Shown: positions 49,413-57,757 of the stretch, in pieces | How the letters are laid out: every line of letters starts with the position of its first letter | Numbering within the stretch: the stretch's first letter is position 1 | NCBI GenBank assembly: GCA_016710585.1 | Contig: JADJVN010000046.1 | Span: 124,001-188,000, forward strand | Reading direction: 5' to 3' | Length of the DNA: 64,000 nt | DNA from: Saprospiraceae bacterium | GTDB taxonomy: Bacteria > Bacteroidota > Bacteroidia > Chitinophagales > Saprospiraceae | Made by a program: the position numbers and the translations under genes | The notes under the pieces: model-generated | Seen by the model: the letters and a program-made list of their open reading frames with translations, nothing else | Database searches by the model: none | What the model was told of the DNA's origin: nothing

Positions 49413-52052
49413 ATGAACATGGAAGATTTTAGTAAAATAGCCGATACCAAAAAATTTAAATTTAAGGAGCTAAAAGTCTATGCTTCAACTGAATGGTTGG
49501 CTGATAATAGGAAGAAATATCGTCAGGTTTTCGACCGATTTGATACGACATACATCTATGCCGAGCTGTCATTTTATAATAAATATTTCGAGAAAGATTC
49601 TTGGGAAGCAGATATTGAATTAAAGTGTTTTAGCTTAATTAAAGCCAAAAAGGAAGTTTGTAATCTAAGTTTTCGAAGAAAAATTTCAAAATATGATCCT
49701 ACCGTCTATATTAGAGAAGGCTGGGGAAATAAAAAAGAAGGTACTTTTTGGAAAAAGGGGAGCTATTATTGGGAAGCTTGGCTTGACGGAGAAAAATTAG
49801 GCTCAAAATATTTTTATATTGAAGACCCTGGAGCTGGTCAGGAGTTTGAAGAGGAACCATATGTGGAGCTGAGTAGCTTACGTATTTATGAAGGGCAATT
49901 TGATGATGTTTTGGAAGCTGATCGAAGATATTTAAAAGTTTTTCAAGCTGAAGAGACAAGATATATTTATGCAGAGATTACCTTAAAGAACAAGTGTCTG
50001 CAAGCTAATTGGCAATGTGAGTTATTTGTCAAATTCCATAATGAAGCTAGAGAGCTTAAAGGTCAGGTGATTAGATTGGTTGCTGTGAGAAAAGAAGATG
50101 AATATATTACTATCACAGCAGGTTGGGGATCTAATGTTAAAGGTTCTTGGTGGCCAGGTTTATATACTACTGAGGTGATTTTCATGGATCGACTTCTTGC
50201 AGTAATGCCATTCGAAGTAGGAGATGAATTTGAAGAGGGCACTTCACCGATTTCTTTGCCTCATTTACAAGAACCTTTAGTATTGCAAGGACAGATTGAA
50301 GATAACGAGTCTTTTGAAGATTTAATGAATGAACTGGATAAGCTCATTGGATTAAAGGAATTGAAACAGAAAATGCGGAATTTCGCGCACTATATTAATT
50401 TCGTGAAGCTACGGAAAGAAAAAGGAATACATGAAAATGATAAAATAATATTACATACAGTTTTCTATGGTAATCCTGGAACGGGTAAAACAACCGTTGC
50501 AAAAATGTTAGGGAAGTTGTACAAAAAAATGGGAGTGCTGAGCAAGGGACATGTATATGATGCTGATAGGGCTGAATTAGTTGGTGAATATATCGGTCAA
50601 ACTGCTCCGAAAGTAAAAGAAGTTATTGAGAAAGCAAGAGGTGGAGTGTTATTTATAGATGAAGCTTATGCTTTGGCTAGATCCAATGATGATAGCAACG
50701 ATTTTGGTCGAGAAGTGATCGAAATTTTAGTCAAAGAAATGTCAAATGGTCCAGGTGATATTGCTGTAGTTCTAGCAGGCTATCCCAAAGAAATGAAGTA
50801 TTTTCTAGATTCAAATCCTGGTTTAAGATCGCGCATAAAGCATTTTTATGAGTTTCCAGATTATCTCCCTCAAGAACTTTATGATATTGCTGGCTTAGCT
50901 GCAAAAGAGCATGGAATTCAATTTACAGAAGAGGCCTTAAATATGTTAAAAGGAATTATAATTAATGCTTATAGAAAAAGAGATTCCAGTTTTGGAAATG
51001 CAAGATTTATTTTTGATCTTGTAGAGAAAGCTAAACAAAATCTAGGTATAAGAATTGTTTCTCGCGGTAATACTGCAGAAGTTGATGATATATCATTGTC
51101 ACTCGTTACTTTAGAAGACGTAAAAAATATTCAACTTGAACCGATTAAATCTAAACCTGAAATTCCTGTTGATCATGAATTATTGAAAGAAGCATTGGCT
51201 GAGCTTGATAGCATGATTGGAATTCAAGATGTCAAAAAAGAAATCCATGATTTGGTCGATATTGTTCGCTACAATCTAATGCGAAAGCAAGAAGTATTGA
51301 ACAGCTATTTTCTGCATACTGTATTTTTGGGTAATCCTGGGACTGGAAAAACTACCGTTGCAAGAATTATCGCGAAAATTTATAAAGCACTTGGCATCCT
51401 AGAAAGAGGTCATGTAATCGAGACTGATAGACAAGGTCTGGTAGCTGGATACATAGGCCAATCAGCAATTAAAACGAGTGAGAAAATAGATCAAGCCATT
51501 GGAGGCGTATTATTTATAGATGAAGCATATTCATTGACGATGGGCTTAGGGGGACAAGGAGATTATGGAAGTGAAGTGATCTCTACTTTGCTCAAAAGAA
51601 TGGAGGATCAGCGTGGATTATTTTTTGTTTTTGTAGCAGGATATACTGAACAGATGGAGACTTTTCTAAAGTCCAATCCAGGTCTGAACAGCAGATTTGA
51701 TAGGATTCTTAAATTTGAAGATTATAACACAAATGAACTTTTGGAGATTGCAAAAAAAATGTTGGAAGCTGAAAATAAAGTGTTGAGTCAACAAGCAGAA
51801 GAACATTTGAAGTCATACCTTGAATATTTGTTCAGGACTAAGGACAAGTATTTTGCTAATGCCAGAGTAGTTAGAAATTTGGTTCAAGACGTAGTAAGGC
51901 AGCAACAAATCAGGTTAGCTAAAGGAAATGCTGCAGAAGAAAATACTGTCTTTGATCGAATAATTGATATTAAAGATCTTGAGACTTTTGCAGTAGGAAA
52001 AGATAGAAGGGACATTTTCAATAGACCTCGATTGGGTTTTTCACCTAATTAA
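49413..52052 (+). CDS. Tandem CbbX/SpoVK-type AAA+ ATPase with duplicated N-terminal domain
   Basis: From the ATG at 49413 (MNMEDFSK; a TTG at 49398 is less likely) the protein has 879 residues and no signal peptide or membrane helix. Residues ~20-290 contain two copies of an unrecognised ~130-residue, probably beta-rich domain. Each copy has a YIYAE strand and a later GWG-x(5)-G-(T/S)-(F/W)-W motif (EGWGNKKEGTFW and AGWGSNVKGSWW). Two CbbX-like AAA+ modules follow. Module 1: Walker A GNPGTGKTT (~353), Walker B GGVLFIDEAYAL, arginine-finger region NPGLRSRI. Module 2: Walker A GNPGTGKTT (~640), Walker B GGVLFIDEAYSL, NPGLNSRFD. Both modules keep their catalytic residues. Relatives remodel RuBisCO or act in ESX secretion, but no such partner lies nearby; the target is unknown. 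Confidence 0.9.
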   Translation: MNMEDFSKIADTKKFKFKELKVYASTEWLADNRKKYRQVFDRFDTTYIYAELSFYNKYFEKDSWEADIELKCFSLIKAKKEVCNLSFRRKISKYDPTVYIREGWGNKKEGTFWKKGSYYWEAWLDGEKLGSKYFYIEDPGAGQEFEEEPYVELSSLRIYEGQFDDVLEADRRYLKVFQAEETRYIYAEITLKNKCLQANWQCELFVKFHNEARELKGQVIRLVAVRKEDEYITITAGWGSNVKGSWWPGLYTTEVIFMDRLLAVMPFEVGDEFEEGTSPISLPHLQEPLVLQGQIEDNESFEDLMNELDKLIGLKELKQKMRNFAHYINFVKLRKEKGIHENDKIILHTVFYGNPGTGKTTVAKMLGKLYKKMGVLSKGHVYDADRAELVGEYIGQTAPKVKEVIEKARGGVLFIDEAYALARSNDDSNDFGREVIEILVKEMSNGPGDIAVVLAGYPKEMKYFLDSNPGLRSRIKHFYEFPDYLPQELYDIAGLAAKEHGIQFTEEALNMLKGIIINAYRKRDSSFGNARFIFDLVEKAKQNLGIRIVSRGNTAEVDDISLSLVTLEDVKNIQLEPIKSKPEIPVDHELLKEALAELDSMIGIQDVKKEIHDLVDIVRYNLMRKQEVLNSYFLHTVFLGNPGTGKTTVARIIAKIYKALGILERGHVIETDRQGLVAGYIGQSAIKTSEKIDQAIGGVLFIDEAYSLTMGLGGQGDYGSEVISTLLKRMEDQRGLFFVFVAGYTEQMETFLKSNPGLNSRFDRILKFEDYNTNELLEIAKKMLEAENKVLSQQAEEHLKSYLEYLFRTKDKYFANARVVRNLVQDVVRQQQIRLAKGNAAEENTVFDRIIDIKDLETFAVGKDRRDIFNRPRLGFSPN

Positions 52053-52091
52053 TTTTCGTGTTTTATTATTTTGGATTTCTCAATTTAGAGC

Positions 52092-52120
52092 AAAAAAAAA
52101 GCTCGTGACATTTCACGAGC
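52092..52120 (-). terminator. Rho-independent terminator reading on the minus strand
   Basis: GCTCGTGA (52101-52108) and TCACGAGC (52113-52120) form a perfect 8-bp stem with a 4-base loop. On the minus strand it is followed by nine T residues (52100 down to 52092). The only minus-strand gene that could use it is mqnD, whose stop is about 170 bp away; the plus-strand side has no T tract. Confidence 0.8.
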
Positions 52121-52290
52121 AAAAACGAATTTTACATTTAATAACCAAAACTTACACAGTGTAAAGATAAATCATATTATGATATTTTACAATATGTAAT
52201 TGATTAATTTTTAAAGCTTAAAATAAATATTTTTTATCTTATTTGTATTGTATTATTATACAGTGTGTTATGAATTAAGGAAAATGTTAT
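52121..52290. other. Gap between mqnD stop and its terminator
   Basis: No ORF is supported. It contains a 13-bp palindrome TTACACAGTGTAA (52152-52164) and a partial echo, CAGTGTG, at 52261. The stretch would be the mqnD 3' untranslated region or could hold a small RNA; nothing decides between these. Confidence 0.35.
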
Positions 52291-53094
52291 TTATTGCATT
52301 AGGTTTTGATTTGTCTTTGAGAATAGTTCAATGATAGCTTTTTTTCCTTCTCCAAGGCTTAAACTATAGTCGTTTACATATAAGTCAATGTGTTTTTGAC
52401 ATACAGCAGCATTCATTTCTTGTGCGTGTTCACTGATATAATTTGTTAGTTTTTTAGGATTTTGATTTGCATATTGAATACTAGTTCGGATAATGTCTTG
52501 TATTTCAATCTTTATTTCATTAGGTAAATCCCTTCTCACTAATATTAAACCTAGCGGAATTGGTAAATTGGTTTGATCCTCCCAAATTTTGCCTAAATCC
52601 AAGACGAGTTGCAGTCCTTTGCTTTGATAGGTGAATCGATTTTCATGGATTATTACTCCTGCATCGATTTCTTCTTGCAGTAATGCCTCTTCGATTTTAT
52701 CAAAAGGTAAGAATACTTTATTTTTGCATGCTTTTACAGCATTGTTAAACAAAAAATGAGCAGTAGTTTTTTCTCCAGGCAATGCTATGGTGCAATGCTC
52801 TAGATCGTTTTTAGCAACATATTTCTTACTAATCAAAAGAGGACCACATCCAATACCAAGTGCAGCTCCACTATTTAATATTTGGTATTCATCCATTAAT
52901 TCTGAAGCAAAAGCTGCGCTAACCTTGATACAATCGATTGTATTCGTTTTAGCTAACTCGTTAAGTTCCTGAATATCTGCATACACAACATTTTGAATGA
53001 ACACATTGTTAAGCTCAATAAGTTCATTTATCCAAGCACCAAAAATGTAGGTATCATTTGGACAAGGAGAAATAGCTAGTTTAATTTTATACAT
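52291..53094 (-). CDS. mqnD: 1,4-dihydroxy-6-naphthoate synthase (futalosine menaquinone pathway)
   Basis: The 267-residue protein begins MYKIKLAISPCPNDTYIFGAW, the MqnD hallmark (SPCPNDTF/Y). It continues with KVSAAFASELMDEYQILNSGAALGIGCGPLLIS and PGEKTTAHFLF. The fold is that of a periplasmic-binding-protein-like enzyme working in the cytoplasm, which converts cyclic dehypoxanthine futalosine to dihydroxynaphthoate. It indicates that menaquinone is made by the futalosine route. The ATG at 53094 is preferred over an upstream TTG that would overlap the divergent gene. Only six bases separate it from that gene. Confidence 0.94.
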   Translation of the reverse strand: MYKIKLAISPCPNDTYIFGAWINELIELNNVFIQNVVYADIQELNELAKTNTIDCIKVSAAFASELMDEYQILNSGAALGIGCGPLLISKKYVAKNDLEHCTIALPGEKTTAHFLFNNAVKACKNKVFLPFDKIEEALLQEEIDAGVIIHENRFTYQSKGLQLVLDLGKIWEDQTNLPIPLGLILVRRDLPNEIKIEIQDIIRTSIQYANQNPKKLTNYISEHAQEMNAAVCQKHIDLYVNDYSLSLGEGKKAIIELFSKTNQNLMQ

Positions 53095-53100
53095 CTTGTA

Positions 53101-53802
53101 ATGATGAAATTTCAAATATTATACGAAGATAATCACATCCTAGTAATTGAGAAAAAACCTGGAGTTTTATCACAAGGTGACAAAAGTGGAGATCCCAACT
53201 TAGTAGATTTAATCAAAGAATATATTAAAGTTAAATACAATAAACCTGGAGATGTTTATTTGGGTTTGGTTCATAGACTGGATAGACCTGTCGGAGGAGT
53301 TATGGTTTTTGCAAAGACTTCAAAAGCAATGATGAGACTTCACGATCAAATTAAAGCAAGGAACACTACCAAATTATACTTAGCAGTAAGTGACAAGCGT
53401 CCCCAACAAAAAGAGGCTGAATTGACCCATTTTTTATTGAAAAATAATGAGCAAAATATTACATCAGTTCACAAAACTGAAGTGCAAGGCTCAAAAATCG
53501 CAATTTTAAAGTATAAATTGCTTGGAGAATTAGATGGGAGATTTTTGTTTGAAATTAAGTTAATCACAGGTCGTTCTCATCAGATTCGGGTTCAAATGGC
53601 ACATATTGGATGCCCATTATTAGGTGATGTGAAATATGGAAATCCTCTTGAAAAACCAGCTTATGTATTGGCATTATATGCTTATTCTCTTACTTTTTCA
53701 CACCCAACTTTGAGAGAATCAATGACTTTTCGCTATTTTCCAAAAGCAAATGGATATTTTAGTGGATTTGAATCAATATTTCCTAAGGAAAATATAAAGT
53801 GA
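53101..53802 (+). CDS. RluA-family RNA pseudouridine synthase
   Basis: The 233-residue protein has the family catalytic motif VHRLDRPVGGVMVFAKT with the essential Asp, an N-terminal ILYEDNHILVIEKKPGVLSQG, and the C-terminal ITGRSHQIRVQMAHIGCPLLGDVKYG. It isomerises specific uridines in rRNA or tRNA. It lacks an S4 domain, which makes it a short RluA/RluC-like member; the target position is not evident. ATGs at 53101 and 53104 are both possible. The SRP RNA promoter begins five bases after its stop codon. Confidence 0.92.
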   Translation: MMKFQILYEDNHILVIEKKPGVLSQGDKSGDPNLVDLIKEYIKVKYNKPGDVYLGLVHRLDRPVGGVMVFAKTSKAMMRLHDQIKARNTTKLYLAVSDKRPQQKEAELTHFLLKNNEQNITSVHKTEVQGSKIAILKYKLLGELDGRFLFEIKLITGRSHQIRVQMAHIGCPLLGDVKYGNPLEKPAYVLALYAYSLTFSHPTLRESMTFRYFPKANGYFSGFESIFPKENIK

Positions 53803-53807
53803 TTAAT

Positions 53808-53815
53808 TACCTTTG
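53808..53815 (+). promoter_or_regulatory. -7 box (TACCTTTG) of the SRP RNA gene
   Basis: TACCTTTG is a perfect TAnnTTTG match. It lies just before the 5' strand of the SRP RNA closing stem, putting the start of transcription near 53821. Confidence 0.65.
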
Positions 53816-53819
53816 CCCT

Positions 53820-53919
53820 TGGTAAGGGTTCACGATCAGCTCCTGCTGAATCCCCCAGGGTAGAAATACAGCAAGGGTAGGTGGTTGAGCGATGCGATGA
53901 GTCCTTGCCATTTTTTTTT
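53820..53919 (+). ncRNA. ffs: Signal recognition particle RNA (4.5S-like), with terminator T run
   Basis: The sequence folds into a single long hairpin. GGTAAGG (53821-53827) pairs with CCTTGCC (53903-53909). The tip carries the SRP domain IV signature, CCCAGG-GTA-GAAA-TAC-AGCAAGGG (about 53854-53877), with a GNRA tetraloop and the conserved CAGG/AGCA internal loop that binds Ffh. Nine T residues (53911-53919) follow the closing stem and act as terminator. The length of about 90 bases fits the short bacterial SRP RNA. It sits between the pseudouridine synthase and transaldolase genes on the same strand. With Ffh and FtsY it targets membrane proteins to the translocon. Confidence 0.9.
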
Positions 53920-53941
53920 ACACATTTCAAATTTTCTCCAC

Positions 53942-54604
53942 ATGAAATTTTTTATAGATACTGCCAATCTTGATCATATCAAAGAAGCAAAAGATCTTGG
54001 TATACTGGATGGGGTGACAACCAATCCTTCATTGATGGCTAAAGAAGGAATTACGGGTAAAGAGAATATCTACAGACATTATAAGAAAATTTGTGATTTG
54101 GTTGATGGAGATGTGAGTGCTGAAGTAATTGCTACTGATTTTAAGGGCATACTGAAAGAAGGAAAGGAGTTAGCCGAAATTGCTGAGAATATAGTCGTAA
54201 AGGTTCCAATGATAAAAGATGGAGTTAAAGCGATATGTGAGTTTACTAGTTTAGAGATCCCTACAAATTGTACTCTGGTTTTTAGTGTAGGTCAAGCCAT
54301 CTTGGCAGCCAAGGCTGGAGCAACATATATTTCTCCATTTATTGGTCGGATTGATGATTCAAATTGGGAAGGTATGCAGTTGATCAGAGATATCTTTGAT
54401 GTGTATTCTATGCAGGGTTATGATTCTGAGATACTTGCAGCTTCAATTCGTTCATCCATGCATATTGTGGAAGCCGCAAAGGCAGGAGCTGATGTGGTGA
54501 CTTGTCCATTAGATGCAATACTTGGATTGCTCAAACATCCACTTACTGATATTGGATTGGCTAAATTTCTAGAAGATCATAAAAAAGCTGAAGGAAAAGC
54601 ATAG
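53942..54604 (+). CDS. Transaldolase / fructose-6-phosphate aldolase (short TalC type)
   Basis: The ATG at 53942, directly after the SRP RNA terminator, gives a 220-residue protein. Longer readings would start inside the RNA gene and are rejected. It begins MKFFIDTANLDHIKEAKDLG and contains GVTTNPSLMAKEG, the Schiff-base lysine in IVVKVPM, and TNCTLVFSVGQAILAAKAGATYISPFIGRIDD. This is the compact subfamily covering fructose-6-phosphate aldolase and short transaldolases of the pentose phosphate pathway. Which activity it has cannot be told from these motifs; transaldolase is more usual in Bacteroidota. Confidence 0.92.
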   Translation: MKFFIDTANLDHIKEAKDLGILDGVTTNPSLMAKEGITGKENIYRHYKKICDLVDGDVSAEVIATDFKGILKEGKELAEIAENIVVKVPMIKDGVKAICEFTSLEIPTNCTLVFSVGQAILAAKAGATYISPFIGRIDDSNWEGMQLIRDIFDVYSMQGYDSEILAASIRSSMHIVEAAKAGADVVTCPLDAILGLLKHPLTDIGLAKFLEDHKKAEGKA

Positions 54605-54612
54605 ATCGCTAT

Positions 54613-55455
54613 TTAAATAGTGGCTATTTTTTCAATCGATCTTTGAATCAATTGGTCAATAGTTTTTTCTACTTGACTAGAAAAAGTATTCAAGGCTCTG
54701 TTCGCAAGGATAGCATTTAATGAGATACAGTCGTGACCTAATGCATTACACAATCCATAGATACCAGCTGTTTCCATTTCTAGATTTGTGATATTTCCAA
54801 TACTCAGTTTTGCAGATTGAAGTAAGCTAATAAATGATTCATATGTCGAATCTAATCTTGTACTTCTACCTTGAGGCCCATAAAAACCCGCACATGTTAC
54901 TGTGTTCCCAATGAAGATATCCGGATCTGAAAATAACTTTAGTAGCCGATCTGAACATTTTGAAATGTATGTTTTTAGGCCTATCTTATTCCCAATTTCT
55001 TCTATCAATTGTTCATTAATATTGTGTTTATAAAAATGCATTAAATTGTCCAATCCTATTGCATAGTTTGAGATTAAAAATGAATCAATAGGAATATCCT
55101 CTTGGATGGTTCCTGAAGTTCCAATTCTAACAAAGTTAAGTTTAGTAAATGAGTTTAACGCAGAACCTGTGTTTAAATCTACATTGAATAAAGCATCAAG
55201 TTCATTTAGGACAATATCAATATTGTCTGTGCCTATACCAGTAGATATTACAGTGAGTCTAGTTTGATTAATATATCCAGTATGAGTAACGAATTCTCTA
55301 TTTGAAATCTGATGCTCTATTCTGTCAAAATACTTACTTATAGCTGAGACTCTGTTTTGATCTCCGACTGTTATAATCTTTGATGCAACTTGTTCTTTAT
55401 GTAGTCCTAGATGATAAATAGAACCATCTTTATTTGTTATCCAATTAGCATTCAT
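54613..55455 (-). CDS. Nucleoside phosphorylase, uridine phosphorylase-like
   Basis: The 280-residue protein belongs to the PNP/UDP phosphorylase family: TVGDQNRVSAISKYFD (phosphate-side loop), STGIGTDNIDIVLNELDAL, FVRIGTSGTIQEDIP and the base/ribose-binding NLEMETAGIYGLCNALGH with the conserved Glu. It would cleave uridine (or a related nucleoside) with phosphate for salvage in the cytoplasm. It is slightly longer than E. coli Udp. It is convergent with the transaldolase gene (8 bp apart) and lies downstream of gldG, 71 bp away. Confidence 0.88.
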   Translation of the reverse strand: MNANWITNKDGSIYHLGLHKEQVASKIITVGDQNRVSAISKYFDRIEHQISNREFVTHTGYINQTRLTVISTGIGTDNIDIVLNELDALFNVDLNTGSALNSFTKLNFVRIGTSGTIQEDIPIDSFLISNYAIGLDNLMHFYKHNINEQLIEEIGNKIGLKTYISKCSDRLLKLFSDPDIFIGNTVTCAGFYGPQGRSTRLDSTYESFISLLQSAKLSIGNITNLEMETAGIYGLCNALGHDCISLNAILANRALNTFSSQVEKTIDQLIQRSIEKIATI

Positions 55456-55526
55456 AAAAATAAATTAATTGATAAAGATACAATTAATATCCTTATGATA
55501 AAATTTGCTTATTGAATTAAAAATAA

Positions 55527-57017
55527 TTAAACATATCTTTCTTCCATCAATCCAAGTCGCTTTCTTTTTGATCGTGTAGATCGATAGATTCCATAAATTA
55601 ATGCAAGACCAATTGGAACAAGAAAGTTGAGGTATTTATACATGGATCTTTTGCTGTCATCCAATTCTTCAATTGGTCTTGTGGCAACTGCTTTTGTTCT
55701 GAGATCAATTAAGCCAGTATCATCACTTAACCAGTCAACAGAATTTGATAACAAACTAACATTGTCTTCATTAACTTGTTGTCCTTTTGCACCACCAATA
55801 GGAAAATCACCGTCAGTAAAAACAATCATTTTTGAAGATTCATTTACATTCTCCAATATACCTCCTATACATTGGCTACCTTGATTAAAATCAGATTGAT
55901 TCCATTGTTTGTTAATATCAAAAACAATAGGAATAGAATCAAATCCTGAATGATCAGATGTGTTAAGAACTGTGGTGAATTTATAGCTATTGTTTGATGA
56001 ATATTGAATGGGACTTGCAAATTGGATAATAACTCTTTCCAATCCTTTTGTGACAGGATTGTCGCCGAATTTTTGTATTAATGGTAAATATGGTAATTGA
56101 ATTGGTGTTGCAAATGAAAAGAAATCATTTTGCTGTTGCACTTGCACACTGCCACAAGAAACATCACGAACCAATGCATCTACTATTTTTAATCCTTTTG
56201 TATCAAGCCATTGTGCTAGGCCTGTTCTAGAAACTGAGGTAATGCCATATTGTAAATCAGCATCAACATGATTAAATGCTAATAATAGATTTTTGCCCGT
56301 TTTCATGAATTGATCTAACATCATGAAATGACTTGAAGGAATGCTGTCCTTTGGACGGATCATTACTAATGTTTTGTATTTGTCGAGATTAGCAGTGTCG
56401 TTTAGGTATACGGATTCTACTTTATATAAAATTTGAAGAGATTGATATACTTGTGACAGTTCTTGAATAGCAGCTTCTCCATGTCCTTGAATAAATCCAA
56501 TTACTGGTTTGTCTTTTACTGCTATTTTTTTTATGCTAGTGGTTAATGAATATTCCATTGAAGTTCCAGGTGGAATAAAGGGAATAACTTCCTTTGTTTG
56601 ATCTAATGAGATCACAGCACCTAAGAAAGCTTTTTGCTGTTTAGATTGATCTTTTTCTCTTTGTTGAATCATGACAGGCTGTATTCCAGCTGCCATAGCT
56701 TCTTCTTCTATTTTAGGATCTTTATTTGGTGCCTTGAATTCATATTCAATATTTCCTTTTGACACATTTGAATATTCGTTTAGGATATCTTTTAATTCTT
56801 CCCTTCTTTTATCCAAATCAATATGTAGGTCATCCGAAAAGTAAGCCGTTACTTTTATTTTTTGATCTAAATTTTTTATAATATCCTTTGTGGCTTTTGA
56901 AAGGGTAAATTCTCCATTCTCTGTCAAATCCATTCTAAAAAATAATTTGTTAGCTAGAAAATTAATAAGAATGAAAAGTAGAATTCCTATTGCAATTTTT
57001 ATATTTATTGATTTCAT
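55527..57017 (-). CDS. gldG: Gliding motility ABC transporter-associated protein GldG
   Basis: The 496-residue protein has an N-terminal membrane helix (about 7-25) and the GldG start RMDLTENGEFTLSKATKDII. A long extracytoplasmic region of the ABC-associated type follows (VTAYFSDDL; EYEFKAPNKDPKIEEEA; FIQGHGEAAIQELSQVYQSL), with a second helix near the C-terminus (LNFLVPIGLALIYGIYR). With GldF and GldA it forms an ABC transporter needed for, or supporting, gliding in Flavobacterium. Its start is six bases after the gldF stop, so the three genes form one operon. Confidence 0.92.
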   Translation of the reverse strand: MKSINIKIAIGILLFILINFLANKLFFRMDLTENGEFTLSKATKDIIKNLDQKIKVTAYFSDDLHIDLDKRREELKDILNEYSNVSKGNIEYEFKAPNKDPKIEEEAMAAGIQPVMIQQREKDQSKQQKAFLGAVISLDQTKEVIPFIPPGTSMEYSLTTSIKKIAVKDKPVIGFIQGHGEAAIQELSQVYQSLQILYKVESVYLNDTANLDKYKTLVMIRPKDSIPSSHFMMLDQFMKTGKNLLLAFNHVDADLQYGITSVSRTGLAQWLDTKGLKIVDALVRDVSCGSVQVQQQNDFFSFATPIQLPYLPLIQKFGDNPVTKGLERVIIQFASPIQYSSNNSYKFTTVLNTSDHSGFDSIPIVFDINKQWNQSDFNQGSQCIGGILENVNESSKMIVFTDGDFPIGGAKGQQVNEDNVSLLSNSVDWLSDDTGLIDLRTKAVATRPIEELDDSKRSMYKYLNFLVPIGLALIYGIYRSTRSKRKRLGLMEERYV

Positions 57018-57023
57018 AGACTT

Positions 57024-57740
57024 TTATTTGTTTGATATAAATAGTTCTGCAAAATATAAGCCCAAGATTGTAAGAGACCCAAAAAACAAAACGTCTTTTG
57101 TATCCAGTACTCCTCTAGACATTGAATCAAAATGTCTCGTTACAGATAAATTGGCCATCATCGTTCCCCAAAATCCTCCTGCTCCAAATGCAAATAAATC
57201 AAGTAAAAAGTGAAATATAATACCAATGAGTAAAGCTAATAAAAAAGCTACTATTTGATTATTTGTAATGCTACTTGCAAATAATCCAATAGAAATATAG
57301 GCCGCACTCATTAATATGAGTCCTAAGTATCCACATAGTGTCGCACCATGATCCATATTTCCAAGGCTAGCCACTGATATATAATATGGTAGTGTAAAGA
57401 GTAATGCAGTGATTACAAGTAAAACACATGCGACAAATTTTCCAATAATTATTTCTCGATAGGATATTGCCTTAGTTACTAAAAGCTCTATTGTTCCTGT
57501 CTTTTTTTCTTCTGCAATCATTTTCATCGTTATGGCTGGAATAAAAAAGAACAATGTCCATTTTGCAATGCTAAAAAATACTGCCAAATCAGCTTCTTTT
57601 CTCATGAAAATGTCTGAACCAAAAAACCAAGTAAAAAATCCACTAAAACCTAAAAATGCAATAAGAATAATATAGGCTGTTAATGAATCAAAAAAAGTAT
57701 TAAATTCTTTTCTTGCTATTGTCCAAATTGGGTTTTGCAT
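57024..57740 (-). CDS. gldF: Gliding motility ABC transporter permease GldF
   Basis: The 238-residue ABC-2-type permease starts MQNPIWTIARKEFNTFFDSLTAYI and has six hydrophobic helices. The family segment MKMIAEEKKTGTIELLVTKAISYREIIIGKF lies between the second and third. This matches GldF, the membrane part of the Gld ABC transporter. It lies between gldA (17 bp upstream) and gldG (6 bp downstream). Confidence 0.92.
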   Translation of the reverse strand: MQNPIWTIARKEFNTFFDSLTAYIILIAFLGFSGFFTWFFGSDIFMRKEADLAVFFSIAKWTLFFFIPAITMKMIAEEKKTGTIELLVTKAISYREIIIGKFVACVLLVITALLFTLPYYISVASLGNMDHGATLCGYLGLILMSAAYISIGLFASSITNNQIVAFLLALLIGIIFHFLLDLFAFGAGGFWGTMMANLSVTRHFDSMSRGVLDTKDVLFFGSLTILGLYFAELFISNK

Positions 57741-57757
57741 AAATTTATTGATTTTAA

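Noticed and set aside
53885..53941. Longer N-terminus for the transaldolase starting at 53885
   Set aside because: This segment lies in the 3' strand and terminator of the SRP RNA; the family N-terminus begins at MKFFIDTANL (53942).
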